From positions 310,001-374,000 of the forward strand of contig NZ_MLCE01000012.1 of assembly GCF_002300165.1 (NCBI RefSeq): a stretch of DNA of 64,000 nucleotides. The letters are read 5' to 3'. This document shows, piece by piece, positions 43,461 to 53,826 of this stretch (position 1 is its first letter; every line of letters starts with the position of its first letter). The DNA comes from Streptomyces sp. Tue6028. GTDB taxonomy: Bacteria; Actinomycetota; Actinomycetes; Streptomycetales; Streptomycetaceae. The notes under the pieces were generated by a model. That model was not told where the DNA came from, searched no databases, and worked only from the letters and a program-made list of their open reading frames with translations. Made by a program: the position numbers and the translations under genes.

Positions 43461-43943
43461 ATGGATGTGAGCACCTTCTACGCCCTCTTCTCCGCCACCT
43501 GCTTCACCCTGGTCGGCCTGTGGTGGAACGTCGTCCAGAGCCACGACGACTGGATGCACGACGCCGGGCTGCGCCGTGTCGTCGGCGGGGTCTACCTGTC
43601 CTTCCTACTGCCCGCGCTGATGGGCCTGTTCGCCCAGGTGGGCGGCACCGAGCAGCCGATGATCTGGCGGACGGCCTTCATCGTGCTCGCCGTGGTCGGC
43701 TGCGTGTGCACCCTGCGGCTGCTGGCCCGCGCCCGCGGCGACCGCTTCGTCGTCCGCCAGCAGGCCGGCGCCGCACTGCTCTACGCCCTGATCGCCGTCG
43801 TCGGCGCCTTCCCCGAACTCGCCCGCCACGCCGGGCTGAGCGGCATCCAGGCGGAGGCCCTGATGCTGATCGTCCTGATCGTCCTGGGCCACGCCCTGGT
43901 CTGGCGGTTCATGGCGGGAGAAGGCCGCGCCGCGGAGGACTAG
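43461..43943 (+). CDS. Small integral membrane protein of unknown function
   Basis: 160 residues with four hydrophobic helices: about 4-22 (FYALFSATCFTLVGLWW), 40-60 (VVGGVYLSFLLPALMGLFA), 68-88 (IWRTAFIVLAVVGCVCTLRLL) and 98-150 (two further segments). I know no function for it. The ATG at 43461 has no good ribosome site. Its TAG stop codon is part of the CTAGGGGGTGTCGT terminal repeat of the MITE-like element that begins at 43940, so the end of the reading frame may have been set by insertion of that element. Confidence 0.75.
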   Translation: MDVSTFYALFSATCFTLVGLWWNVVQSHDDWMHDAGLRRVVGGVYLSFLLPALMGLFAQVGGTEQPMIWRTAFIVLAVVGCVCTLRLLARARGDRFVVRQQAGAALLYALIAVVGAFPELARHAGLSGIQAEALMLIVLIVLGHALVWRFMAGEGRAAED

Positions 43944-44091
43944 GGGGTGTCGTCCGCGCCGCCCGGCACGACACCTCGCCGCGTTGTCGCCTCACCCGAG
44001 TACGCCCGGTACGCGGGTGAAGCTCCGCCTCGCGATGTACCGCACCGGACGCCGCGGCCTGATCCGACCTGACCCGAACGACACCCCCTAG
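43940..44091. mobile_element. MITE-like element with 14-bp terminal inverted repeats
   Basis: CTAGGGGGTGTCGT (43940-43953) is exactly complementary to 44078-44091, enclosing 124 bp with no reading frame. A second internal copy of ACGACACC lies at 43969-43976. Perfect terminal inverted repeats, small size and lack of coding capacity fit a non-autonomous transposable element. No transposase is in the window, and the target duplication cannot be told from the CTAG inside the repeats. Confidence 0.55.
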
Positions 44092-44095
44092 GGCA

Positions 44096-44872
44096 TCACG
44101 TGCACCACCACAGGAACCGGTTGCACGTCTCGGACGGCGTCGGGGCCGGCGGCGGAGCGGGCGTGGTCGGTGCGGTGGTGGGGGGCGCGGTCGTCGCGGG
44201 CGGCGCGTGGGACTCGGGCGCGGAGGCGGAACCGCCGGGCGCCGTGCCCGAGCCGGCCGACTGCTCCTCCTGGTCCTTCCCCTTGTCCTCGGCGGAGGCC
44301 GACGCGGAGGCGGACGCGGAAGCGGAGGGCGACGCGGAGGCGTCGGCGGAGTCGCTCGCGGAGGCGCCGCCGGAGCCCCCGGTGTCACCCAGCGGACGCG
44401 CCGTCTCGCCGGGCTCCGGGGAGGCCGAACCGTCGGCGGAGTCCTCCCCGGCCGCTGCCGGCTTCTGGCTCAACCCGGGTGCGTCGATGCCGAGTTCGGC
44501 CAGGCTGAGGGCGCCGGCCGCCAGGACGAAACCGGCGGCTATCAGCAGTGTCCTGCGCCGCCGACGGCGGTGCGCCGCGGCCTTGCGGTCACGCCGGCTG
44601 GCCCCGCCCGGACCGTCCGGCCCGTCCGGGCCACCCGGGTCCTCCGCCGCCCTGCCCCGGCCGCGGCCTCGCCGCCGGGCGGCCCGCCCGAGGTGCTCCT
44701 CCGGTTCGTCGTCGTCACCGTAGGAGGTGTCGGTGTCGGCCGCGTCCGCATCCGGTTCCGGATGCGGCTCGGGGACCTCCGCGTGCGCGCGGAGTTCTTC
44801 GACGGGGGTGCCGCACCCCGGGCAGGCAAGGGCGCCGTTGAGGTGCCGTCGGCACGGGTGGCAGTAGTCCAT
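44096..44872 (-). CDS. Zinc-ribbon single-pass membrane protein, SCO2400-like
   Basis: 258 residues. Residues 1-22 form a zinc ribbon with paired cysteines (MDYCHPCRRHLNGALACPGCG). An acidic linker is followed by a basic run (RRDRKAAAHRRRRRRT) and one membrane helix (LLIAAGFVLAAGALSLAEL, about 108-126). The outer C-terminal part is very rich in Ser, Ala, Thr and Pro, including an (AS)n stretch, and ends CNRFLWWCT with two cysteines. The topology (cytosolic zinc ribbon, external low-complexity stalk) suggests a signalling or envelope protein. Streptomyces homologues are known as the SCO2400 family; no function is established. Its stop is 4 bp from the MITE-like element. Confidence 0.8.
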   Translation of the reverse strand: MDYCHPCRRHLNGALACPGCGTPVEELRAHAEVPEPHPEPDADAADTDTSYGDDDEPEEHLGRAARRRGRGRGRAAEDPGGPDGPDGPGGASRRDRKAAAHRRRRRRTLLIAAGFVLAAGALSLAELGIDAPGLSQKPAAAGEDSADGSASPEPGETARPLGDTGGSGGASASDSADASASPSASASASASASAEDKGKDQEEQSAGSGTAPGGSASAPESHAPPATTAPPTTAPTTPAPPPAPTPSETCNRFLWWCT

Positions 44873-45030
44873 GACGCGGGAAGACTAAGTTCCGCACACG
44901 TCACGTTCATAGGCACAGCTGTGAATGTTGTGTGGGGAAGCGGCCGTTCCGGCGCGGCGACTCTAGACACCCCCGACCATTCCCCGCCATCCCACTCCCA
45001 TCGCGTCGAAACCGTTATGCGTTCGACCCA

Positions 45031-45060
45031 TTGACACCTCCCGGGCCGCATCCTTACTGT
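45031..45060 (+). promoter_or_regulatory. Promoter of the sugar catabolic operon
   Basis: TTGACA (45031-45036), 18-bp spacer, TACTGT (45055-45060), a near-consensus vegetative promoter, with an expected start around 45067. Confidence 0.65.
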
Positions 45061-45069
45061 CACGCCAAC

Positions 45070-45097
45070 ATTTCGAACGTGTGACGAAATTTCGAAC
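45070..45097. promoter_or_regulatory. Putative operator, two ATTTCGAAC boxes
   Basis: ATTTCGAAC at 45070-45078 and 45089-45097, 19 bp apart, the second within the palindrome CGAAATTTCG (45085-45094). The boxes begin right at the predicted transcription start, so a bound repressor would block RNA polymerase. A related site is at 47369-47384. Confidence 0.55.
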
Positions 45098-45124
45098 AGA
45101 TCCGAAGCACAGGGGGCAACTGCC

Positions 45125-46282
45125 GTGCGCATCACGGGAATCAGCACACACGTGGTCGGGACGCCCTGGCGGAACCTGACCTACGTCCAGGTGCACACCG
45201 ACGAGGGCATCACCGGAGTCGGCGAGACCCGCATGCTGGGCCACACCGACGCGCTGATCGGGTATCTGCGGGAGGCGGAGGCCAATCACATTCTCGGCTC
45301 CGACCCGTTCGCTGTCGAGGACCTCGTACGACGGATGAAGTACGGCGACTACGGCCGCGCCGGCGAGATCGTGATGTCCGGTATCGCCGTCGTCGAGATG
45401 GCGTGCTGGGACATCAAGGGCAAGGCCCTCGGCGTGCCGGTGTGGCAGCTGCTCGGCGGCAAGGTCACCGACAAGGTCAAGGCCTACGCCAACGGCTGGT
45501 ACACCACCGAGCGGACCCCGGAGGCGTACCACAAGGCCGCGCAGGAGGTCATGGCCCGCGGGTACCGGGCCCTGAAGATCGACCCCTTCGGCACCGGGCA
45601 CTTCGAGCTCGACCACGAGCAGAGCCTGTACGCGGTCTCGCTCATCGAGGCCGTGCGGGACGCCATCGGGCCCGACGCCGAGCTGATGCTGGAGATGCAC
45701 GGCCGCTTCTCGCCCGCCACCGCCATCCGGCTGGCCCGCGAACTCGCCCCCTTCAAGCCCGCCTGGCTGGAGGAGCCGGTCCCGCCGGAGAACCTCAAGG
45801 CGCTGGAGAAGGTGGCCGCGAAGGTCGACATCCCGGTCGCCACGGGCGAGCGCATCCACGACCGCATCGAGTTCCGCGAGCTCTTCGAGAGCCAGTCGAC
45901 GGACATCATCCAGCCCGACGTCGGCCACATCGGCGGCATCTGGGAGACCAGGAAGCTGGCCGCCACCGCCGAGGCGCACTACGTCCTGGTCGCCCCGCAC
46001 AACGTCGGCGGACCGGTGCTGACCGCCGCCTCGCTCCAGGTCGGCTTCACCGCACCGAACTTCAAGATCCTGGAGCACTTCAACGACTTCGCGGACGCGG
46101 AGATCAAGAAGGTCGTGAAGGGCGCCCCGCAGGTCGTCGACGGCTACTTCCAGCTCTCGGACGCGCCCGGACTCGGCGTCGAGCTCGACACCGACGCGGC
46201 GGCCGAATTCCCCCAGCAGCAGGCCCGGTTCGACCTGTGGGCGGACGGCTGGGAGCAGCGCAAGCCGAAGGGGTCGCGGTGA
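45125..46282 (+). CDS. Enolase-superfamily sugar-acid dehydratase (mandelate racemase/muconate lactonising family)
   Basis: 385 residues, GTG start with AGGGGG upstream. The barrel carries the metal-ligand ladder of the family (ELMLEMHGRFSP, WLEEPVPPEN, ATGERIHDR), a catalytic lysine region (RALKIDPFG) and a general base pair at QPDVGHIGG and VAPHNVGG with a conserved histidine. These features fit dehydratases of galactonate-, arabinonate- or galactarate-type acids. The exact substrate is not decided by the sequence. It is first in an operon with a zinc dehydrogenase (4-nt overlap), a natural pair for oxidative sugar degradation. Confidence 0.88.
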   Translation: MRITGISTHVVGTPWRNLTYVQVHTDEGITGVGETRMLGHTDALIGYLREAEANHILGSDPFAVEDLVRRMKYGDYGRAGEIVMSGIAVVEMACWDIKGKALGVPVWQLLGGKVTDKVKAYANGWYTTERTPEAYHKAAQEVMARGYRALKIDPFGTGHFELDHEQSLYAVSLIEAVRDAIGPDAELMLEMHGRFSPATAIRLARELAPFKPAWLEEPVPPENLKALEKVAAKVDIPVATGERIHDRIEFRELFESQSTDIIQPDVGHIGGIWETRKLAATAEAHYVLVAPHNVGGPVLTAASLQVGFTAPNFKILEHFNDFADAEIKKVVKGAPQVVDGYFQLSDAPGLGVELDTDAAAEFPQQQARFDLWADGWEQRKPKGSR

Positions 46283-47283
46283 GCACCGCGGTCGTCGTCG
46301 AGGCGCCGGGCGAGCACCGGCTGACCGCGCACGAGCCGGTGCGTCCGGCGGCGGGCGAGGCGCTCGTCCGGGTGCACGCGGTCGGGATCTGCGGCTCGGA
46401 CCGCGAGGTCTACCAGGGCAACCGGCCCGAGGGGTACGTCCGTTACCCCCTGACTCCGGGCCACGAGTGGTCCGGGACGGTCCAGGAGGTGGGCGACGGG
46501 GTTCCGGCCTCGCTCGTCGGCCGCAAGGTCGTCGGTGAGGGCTTCCGCAACTGCCAGGTCTGCGACCGCTGCCACGCGGGCGAGACCACACTGTGCACGG
46601 CCGGGTACGAGGAGACCGGGTTCACCCAGCCGGGCGCCATGGCGGCCACGCTGACCCTCCCGGCCCGGCTGCTGCACGTCCTGCCGGACGACGCCGACCT
46701 GACGGCCGCCGCCCTGCTGGAGCCGGCCGCCTGCATCGCCGCCGCGGCGATCAAGGCGAACGCCCGGCCCGGCGAGCGGGTCGCGGTCGTGGGCACGGGG
46801 ACGCTCGGGATGTTCGCCGTGCAGTTCCTCGCGGCGGGCTCCCCGGCCGACCTCCTCGTGGTGGGTACCCGCCCGGACCGGGCGGCACTGTCCAGGGACT
46901 TCGGCGCCACGGACTTCCGCACCCGGGACCAGGAACTGCCCGGCGACTTCGACGTCGTCGTCGAGACCGCCGGGTCGGCGTCCGCCGCGCGTACCGCCGC
47001 CTCCCTGCTCCGGCGCGGCGGGCGCCTGGTCCTCACCGGGATCCCCGCGCCGGGTGCCGAGGGACTCGACCCGACCGACCTCGTCGTACGGCAACTGGAG
47101 GTGCACACCGTGTTCGGGGCGCCGCCGGAGGCCTGGGCGCACACGGTGCGGGTGTTCGGCGCCGGGCTGCTGAACCCGTTGCCGCTGGTCACGCACGAGC
47201 TGCCGCTCGCCGGGTTCCCGCAGGCCATCGAGTTGGTGGGGTCGGGCGACCCCAAGGTCGGAAAGGTTCTGCTGCGCCCCTGA
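46279..47283 (+). CDS. Zinc-dependent medium-chain alcohol/sugar dehydrogenase
   Basis: 334 residues, GTG start overlapping the previous stop codon by 4 nt. The catalytic zinc ligands are C of GICGSDREVY and H of TPGHEWSG, with the GHE motif; the structural zinc set is CQVCDRCHAGETTLC. The Rossmann motif is VAVVGTGTLGMFAVQFLA. It probably oxidises an aldose or sugar-derived alcohol with NAD(P), supplying the acid dehydrated by the upstream enzyme. It ends in a strong hairpin, so the following gene has its own promoter or depends on read-through. Confidence 0.9.
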   Translation: MSTAVVVEAPGEHRLTAHEPVRPAAGEALVRVHAVGICGSDREVYQGNRPEGYVRYPLTPGHEWSGTVQEVGDGVPASLVGRKVVGEGFRNCQVCDRCHAGETTLCTAGYEETGFTQPGAMAATLTLPARLLHVLPDDADLTAAALLEPAACIAAAAIKANARPGERVAVVGTGTLGMFAVQFLAAGSPADLLVVGTRPDRAALSRDFGATDFRTRDQELPGDFDVVVETAGSASAARTAASLLRRGGRLVLTGIPAPGAEGLDPTDLVVRQLEVHTVFGAPPEAWAHTVRVFGAGLLNPLPLVTHELPLAGFPQAIELVGSGDPKVGKVLLRP

Positions 47284-47308
47284 GCGCGTCGTCCCGCGCC
47301 CTCGATCA

Positions 47309-47349
47309 GTACGCCGGTACGGAGTTCCTGACGCTCCGTACCGGCGTAC
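47309..47349 (+). terminator. Terminator hairpin after the dehydrogenase gene
   Basis: GTACGCCGGTACGGAG (47309-47324) pairs perfectly with 47334-47349 across a 9-nt loop. Confidence 0.8.
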
Positions 47350-47368
47350 ACCCACCGACACGAACCTT

Positions 47369-47384
47369 GTTCGAGATATCGAAC
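47369..47384. promoter_or_regulatory. Putative operator GTTCGA-N4-TCGAAC
   Basis: Perfect inverted repeat GTTCGAGATATCGAAC upstream of the second half of the sugar operon; its right half, TATCGAACGT, resembles TTTCGAACGT at 45071-45080, suggesting a common regulator that is not encoded in this window. Confidence 0.6.
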
Positions 47385-47422
47385 GTACGCATCGCACAAC
47401 CGACGAACGCGAAGGACAGCTC

Positions 47423-48391
47423 GTGACCGACGCCGCAACCACGGCAGCCCGTCGACCCGGTGAGCAGGCGCTCGCCGCGCTCGGCCTGGGCGCGCCCGCC
47501 CCCTCACCCGCCGACGCCTCGCCGCACGCCTTCCCGGGAGGCGGCCGCTGGCGCACCGAGGTTCCCTCCGTGGAGGGGCCCGAGGCCCTCGCCGTCGTCC
47601 TCAAGGAGTCCTCCCGGCTCGACGTGCCGATCCACCGGATCAGCCAGGGCAGCGGCGTCTGGATGCTGACCGACGCCGAGATCACCGAGATGGTCGAGGC
47701 CACCGCCGAACGCGACATCGAGCTCTGCCTGTTCACCGGACCGCGCGGCACCTGGGACATCGGCGCCTCCGTGCGCACCGACTCACGCGGAGCCGGGCTG
47801 CGCGCCCGGGGCCACGACGCGGTCGCCGGCTGCGTCGAGGACGCCGTCCGGGCCACCGCGCTGGGCGTCAAGTGCCTCCTCGTCGCCGACGAGGGCGTGC
47901 TGTGGACACTGCACCGGGCGCGCGAGGCCGGCATCCTCCCGGCCGACACGACCCTCAAGGTCTCGGCGCTGATCGGCCCCGTCAACCCGGCCTCGTACGC
48001 CGTGTACGAGAACCTCGGGGCCGACTCGCTCAACGTGCCCAGTGATCTGACGCTCGATCACCTCACGGAGATCCGGCGGGTCTCCGCCGCCCCCATGGAC
48101 ATGTACATCGAGGCCCCCGACGACCTCGGCGGGTACGTGCGGATGTACGAGGTCGCCGAGCTCATCCGGCGCGGCGCACCGCTCTACCTGAAGTTCGGTC
48201 TGTCCAAGGCGCCCGGGATCTACCCGTACGGCACCCATCTGCGGGACCTGACCCTGGACACCGCCCGGGAGCGGGTGCGGCGCGGCCGGCTCGCTCTCGA
48301 CCTGCTCGCCCGGCACGGCGCGGACGGCGACATGGCGCCGCTCGGCTCCCGGCTGCCCGGCCCGCTCAACCGCTTCCCCACCGACGTCTGA
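47423..48391 (+). CDS. Conserved TIM-barrel-like protein of the sugar operon (U32-like, function unknown)
   Basis: 322 residues, GTG start. I do not recognise it with certainty. The alternating beta-alpha pattern ([123 protein letters not shown]) suggests a TIM barrel related to the U32 group. Conserved Asp/Glu residues at strand ends could be catalytic. It lies between the dehydratase-dehydrogenase pair and the ABC transporter, 49 bp before the latter, so an aldolase, lyase or isomerase step in sugar breakdown is plausible, though proteolysis has not been excluded. Confidence 0.6.
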   Translation: MTDAATTAARRPGEQALAALGLGAPAPSPADASPHAFPGGGRWRTEVPSVEGPEALAVVLKESSRLDVPIHRISQGSGVWMLTDAEITEMVEATAERDIELCLFTGPRGTWDIGASVRTDSRGAGLRARGHDAVAGCVEDAVRATALGVKCLLVADEGVLWTLHRAREAGILPADTTLKVSALIGPVNPASYAVYENLGADSLNVPSDLTLDHLTEIRRVSAAPMDMYIEAPDDLGGYVRMYEVAELIRRGAPLYLKFGLSKAPGIYPYGTHLRDLTLDTARERVRRGRLALDLLARHGADGDMAPLGSRLPGPLNRFPTDV

Positions 48392-48440
48392 CACGCCGTC
48401 ACCACCCTCTCAACGACGAGAAGAACAAGGACTGATCACC

Positions 48441-49547
48441 ATGCGCAACCGCAGAGCCGCCCTCGCCGCCATCGCCGGAGCCGCCTCGCTCGCCCTCACC
48501 CTGTCCGCCTGCGGCCAGGACAGCGAGGGTGGCAGCAACGAGGACAAGGGCAGCGCGAAGGGCGGCACCATCGGCATCGCCATGCCGACCAAGTCCTCCG
48601 AGCGCTGGATCGCCGACGGCAAGAACGTCGTCAAGAACCTGGAGGCCAAGGGGTACAAGACCAAGCTGGTCTACGGCGAGGACGACCCGGACCAGCAGGT
48701 CTCGCAGATCGAGAACCTGATCACCCAGGGCGTCAAGGCGCTGATCGTCGCGGCCATCGACAACAAGTCGCTGAACAACGTGCTCCAGCAGGCCGCCGAC
48801 GCGGACATCCCGGTGATCGCCTACGACCGTCTGATCCTCGGCAGCAAGAACGTCGACTACTACGCGTCCTTCGACAACACCAAGGTCGGCGAGCTCCAGG
48901 CCAACTACATCGTCGACAAGCTCGGCCTGAAGGACGGCAAGGGCCCGTTCAACATCGAGCTGTTCGCCGGCTCGAACGACGACAACAACACCAAATACTT
49001 CTTCAACGGCGCGTGGAGCGTCCTGAAGCCGTACGTCGACAGCAAGAAGCTCGTCGTCCAGTCCGGCCAGACCGGCCTCACCCAGGTCACCACCCTGCGC
49101 TGGGACGGCGCCACCGCGCAGAAGCGCATGGACGACATCCTCACCAAGTCGTACCAGAGCAAGAAGGTCGACGCGGTCCTCTCGCCGTACGACGGCATCT
49201 CCATCGGCATCCTGTCGGCGCTGAAGTCGGACGACTACGGCTCCAAGAGCAAGCCGCTGCCCGTGGTCACCGGTCAGGACGCCGAGCTGGCCTCGGTCAA
49301 GTCGATCATCGCGGGCGAGCAGACGCAGACCGTCTACAAGGACACCCGTGAGCTGGCCAAGGTCGCCTCGACCATGGTCGACGACGTCCTCAACAGCAAG
49401 AAGCCGCAGACCAACGACACCAAGACGTACGACAACGGCGCCAAGGTCGTCCCCGCCTACCTGCTCCAGCCGGTGAGCGTCGACAAGAGCAACTACAAGC
49501 AGGTCCTCGTTGACGGCGGCTACTACACGGAGGGCGAGCTCAACTAA
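48441..49547 (+). CDS. chvE: Sugar ABC transporter substrate-binding lipoprotein (ChvE/XylF type)
   Basis: 368 residues. A lipoprotein signal (LALTLSAC, lipidated C24) anchors it outside. The type I periplasmic-binding fold includes [77 protein letters not shown]; these closely follow ChvE/multiple-sugar and xylose-binding proteins that bind arabinose, xylose, galactose or glucose. First gene of a three-gene uptake system with the ATPase 42 bp later. Confidence 0.93.
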   Translation: MRNRRAALAAIAGAASLALTLSACGQDSEGGSNEDKGSAKGGTIGIAMPTKSSERWIADGKNVVKNLEAKGYKTKLVYGEDDPDQQVSQIENLITQGVKALIVAAIDNKSLNNVLQQAADADIPVIAYDRLILGSKNVDYYASFDNTKVGELQANYIVDKLGLKDGKGPFNIELFAGSNDDNNTKYFFNGAWSVLKPYVDSKKLVVQSGQTGLTQVTTLRWDGATAQKRMDDILTKSYQSKKVDAVLSPYDGISIGILSALKSDDYGSKSKPLPVVTGQDAELASVKSIIAGEQTQTVYKDTRELAKVASTMVDDVLNSKKPQTNDTKTYDNGAKVVPAYLLQPVSVDKSNYKQVLVDGGYYTEGELN

Positions 49548-49589
49548 CCGTCGGTCCCATCGATTTCCCACTGACTGGAAGGCACGACC

Positions 49590-51136
<1,547 letters not shown>

Positions 51137-51140
<4 letters not shown>

Positions 51141-52384
51141 GTACGGATGTGACCGCCAAGAGCCCGGCCCCGGCGCCGGCCGGGAAGAGCGGGGACTCGG
51201 CCGGGGGCGGCGGCCTGCTCCAGCTGATGCTGGACGGACTGCGCCGCAACATGCGCCAGTACGGCATGCTGATCGCCCTCGGCCTGATCGTCGCCCTGTT
51301 CGCGGTCTGGACCGACGGCGACCTCCTGCTGCCGCGCAACGTCTCCAACCTGGTGCTCCAGAACAGCTACATCCTGATCCTCGCGATCGGCATGATGCTG
51401 GTGATCATCGCGGGCCACATCGACCTGTCGGTCGGTTCGCTCACCGCGTTCGTGGGCTCCTTCGCGGCCGTGCTGACGGTGCAGCACAGCGTGGCGTGGC
51501 CGCTGGCCCTCGTGCTGTGCCTGGTGGTGGGCGCGGTGGCGGGCTCGGTCCAGGGATTCCTGATCGCCTATCTCGGCATACCGTCGTTCATCGTCACCCT
51601 CGCGGGCATGCTGCTCTTCCGCGGCCTGACGGAGATCCTGCTGCAGGGCCAGACCCTCGGCCCCTTCCCGGACGGGCTGCAGAAGATGGGCAACGGCTTC
51701 CTGCCGGAGGCCGGCCCGGACACCAACTACCACAACATCACGCTGCTCCTCGGCCTCGCGCTGATCGTCTTCGCGGTCCTCCAGGAGGTCCGTGACCGCA
51801 AGCGGCAGCAGGAGTTCTCGCTGGAGGTGCTGCCGCGCAACGTCTTCCTGCTGAAGCTCGTCGCCATCGTCGCGGCCATCCTGGTGGTCACGATGCTGCT
51901 CGCCAGCTACAAGGGCGCCCCGATCGTGCTGATCATCCTCGGCGTGCTGGTGGTCGGCTACGGCTACGTGATGCGCAACGCGGTCTTCGGCCGCCACATC
52001 TACGCGATCGGCGGCAATCTGCCGGCGGCGAAGCTGTCCGGCGTCAAGGACAAGAAGGTCACCTTCTACGTCTTCCTGAACATGGGCGTGCTCGCGGCCC
52101 TGGCGGGTCTGGTGGTCGCTGCCCGCCTGAACGCGGCCTCGCCGAAGGCGGGCCTGAACTTCGAACTCGAGGCCATCGCCTCGTCGTTCATCGGCGGCGC
52201 GTCCATGAGCGGCGGTGTCGGCACCGTCCTCGGCGCGATCATCGGTGGTCTCGTGCTCGGTGTGCTGAACAACGGCATGAACCTCCTCAGCGTCGGCACC
52301 GACTGGCAACAGGTCATCAAGGGCCTGGCCCTGCTGGCCGCGGTCGGCTTCGACGTGTGGAACAAGCGCAAGTCCGGTTCATAA
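51137..52384 (+). CDS. mmsB: Sugar ABC transporter permease (MmsB/GguB/XylH)
   Basis: 415 residues with about ten membrane helices, a Gly/Ala/Pro-rich N-terminus and the conserved [24 protein letters not shown] coupling loop and [30 protein letters not shown] region of carbohydrate CUT2 permeases. It overlaps the ATPase gene by 4 nt (ATGA). The encoded transporter is of the multiple-monosaccharide type. A strong terminator follows immediately. Confidence 0.96.
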
Positions 52385-52390
52385 GTCAGC

Positions 52391-52420
52391 TCGGGCCCCG
52401 CACCACGGTGCGGGGCCCGA
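52391..52420 (+). terminator. Terminator after the CUT2 transporter genes
   Basis: TCGGGCCCCGCACC (52391-52404) pairs perfectly with 52407-52420 across a 2-nt loop, 7 bp after the permease stop codon and followed by a T-containing tail. Confidence 0.85.
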
Positions 52421-52510
52421 CCTTCATTGGGCGCGTGAGCCGAAGGGCCGTCGGCACCCCGCACGGACACCCCTGAGGCGAACCGCGCCACAAAAAGGGA
52501 GAGCCGCACA

Positions 52511-53665
52511 ATGGAACTGAACAGACGCACGGTCATTGCAGGCGCGGCGGCCGCGGGCCTCGCCGCCACCACCCTCGGCACGGGCTCGGCCGAGGCCGCC
52601 CCGGGCGGCAGGAAGCCGGTCAAGGAGCTCTTCGGGAAGCTCGCCGACGGCACCAAGGTCCACCGCTGGTCGCTGGAGAACGGCGGCACCCGGCTGAAGG
52701 TCCTCAGCTGGGGCGGTGTCGTCCAGAGCCTGGAGCTCCCCGACCGGCACGGTCACTACGCCAACGTCTCCCTCGGCTTCGACAACATCGACGACTACGT
52801 GGCGAAGACCCCGTACTTCGGCGCCCTGATCGGCCGTTACGGAAACCGCATCGGCAAGGGGCGGTTCACGCTGGACGGCACCGCGTACCAGCTGTCCGTG
52901 AACGACGGCGTGAACAGCCTGCACGGCGGGACCAAGGGCTTCGACAAGCACGTCTGGGACGTCGAGCCGTTCACCAAGGGCTCCGACGTGGGCCTGCACC
53001 TGTACTACGTCAGCATCGACGGGGAGATGGGCTACCCGGGCACGCTCCGCACGAAGGTGACGTACACCCTCACCCGGGACGGCGACTGGCGCATCGACTA
53101 CGAGGCCACCACCGACAAGGCCACCGTCGTCAACCTGACCAGCCATGTCTACTGGAACCTGGCCGGCGAGGGCAGCGGCTCGATCGAGAACCACGAGCTC
53201 ACGATCGCCGCCTCCCGCTACACGCCCACCGACTCGGGGCTGATCCCCACCGGTGAGCTGGCGAAGGTCTCCGGCACCCCCTTCGACTTCCGCCGGGCCA
53301 AGGCGATCGGCCGGGACATCCGGGCCGCGCACCCGCAACAGGTCACCGCCAAGGGCTACGACCACAACTGGGCGCTGGACAAGGGCATCACGGCGCGGCC
53401 CGAACACGTGGCGACCCTGCGCGACCCGTCCTCCGGCCGCACCCTGAGCATCGCCAGCGACCAGCCGGGCCTGCAGTTCTACTCCGGCAACTTCCTCGAC
53501 GGCACCCTCGTCGGGACGGGCGGTCGCGTCTACCGGCAGGGCGACGCGCTGTGCCTGGAGACCCAGCACTTCCCGGACTCGCCGAACCAGCCCGCGTTCC
53601 CCTCGACGGTGCTGCGGCCCGGCCGGACATACCGGACGAGCACGGTCCACTCGTTCGGCTCGTGA
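52511..53665 (+). CDS. galM: Tat-exported aldose 1-epimerase
   Basis: 384 residues. It starts with a twin-arginine signal (NRRTVIAGAAAAGLAATTLG, A-x-A-type cleavage near residue 34), then the mutarotase fold: NRIGKGRFTLDG, NSLHGGTKGFDKHVWD, NLTSHVYWNLAG and LETQHFPDSPNQPAFPS with the catalytic glutamate. Ribosome site AAGGGAGAG. A mutarotase outside the membrane would supply the anomer preferred by the adjacent sugar-binding protein. It is a paralogue of the internal enzyme at 27544-28527. Confidence 0.93.
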   Translation: MELNRRTVIAGAAAAGLAATTLGTGSAEAAPGGRKPVKELFGKLADGTKVHRWSLENGGTRLKVLSWGGVVQSLELPDRHGHYANVSLGFDNIDDYVAKTPYFGALIGRYGNRIGKGRFTLDGTAYQLSVNDGVNSLHGGTKGFDKHVWDVEPFTKGSDVGLHLYYVSIDGEMGYPGTLRTKVTYTLTRDGDWRIDYEATTDKATVVNLTSHVYWNLAGEGSGSIENHELTIAASRYTPTDSGLIPTGELAKVSGTPFDFRRAKAIGRDIRAAHPQQVTAKGYDHNWALDKGITARPEHVATLRDPSSGRTLSIASDQPGLQFYSGNFLDGTLVGTGGRVYRQGDALCLETQHFPDSPNQPAFPSTVLRPGRTYRTSTVHSFGS

Positions 53666-53671
53666 CCCGAC

Positions 53672-53688
53672 TTCACAGCGGGTTCACA
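53672..53688 (+). promoter_or_regulatory. Possible PHO box
   Basis: TTCACA at 53672 and 53683 are exactly 11 nt apart (units CTTCACAGCGG and GTTCACAATCT), with a further TTCACA at 53702; 11-nt direct repeats of GTTCACC type are what PhoP binds in Streptomyces. The position, about 140 bp before the aminotransferase start, fits a promoter region. Confidence 0.4.
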
Positions 53689-53826
53689 ATCTCCACACGA
53701 CTTCACATCGATTGAACAGCGCCACCCCCGTATCCGTATGGAAGGGCGGCCCGTGCTCCCCCGCACGGGCCACCCACAAGACGGAGGGCCCGTTCTCCCC
53801 GACGGTCCGCCCCCTACGGAGGTTCC

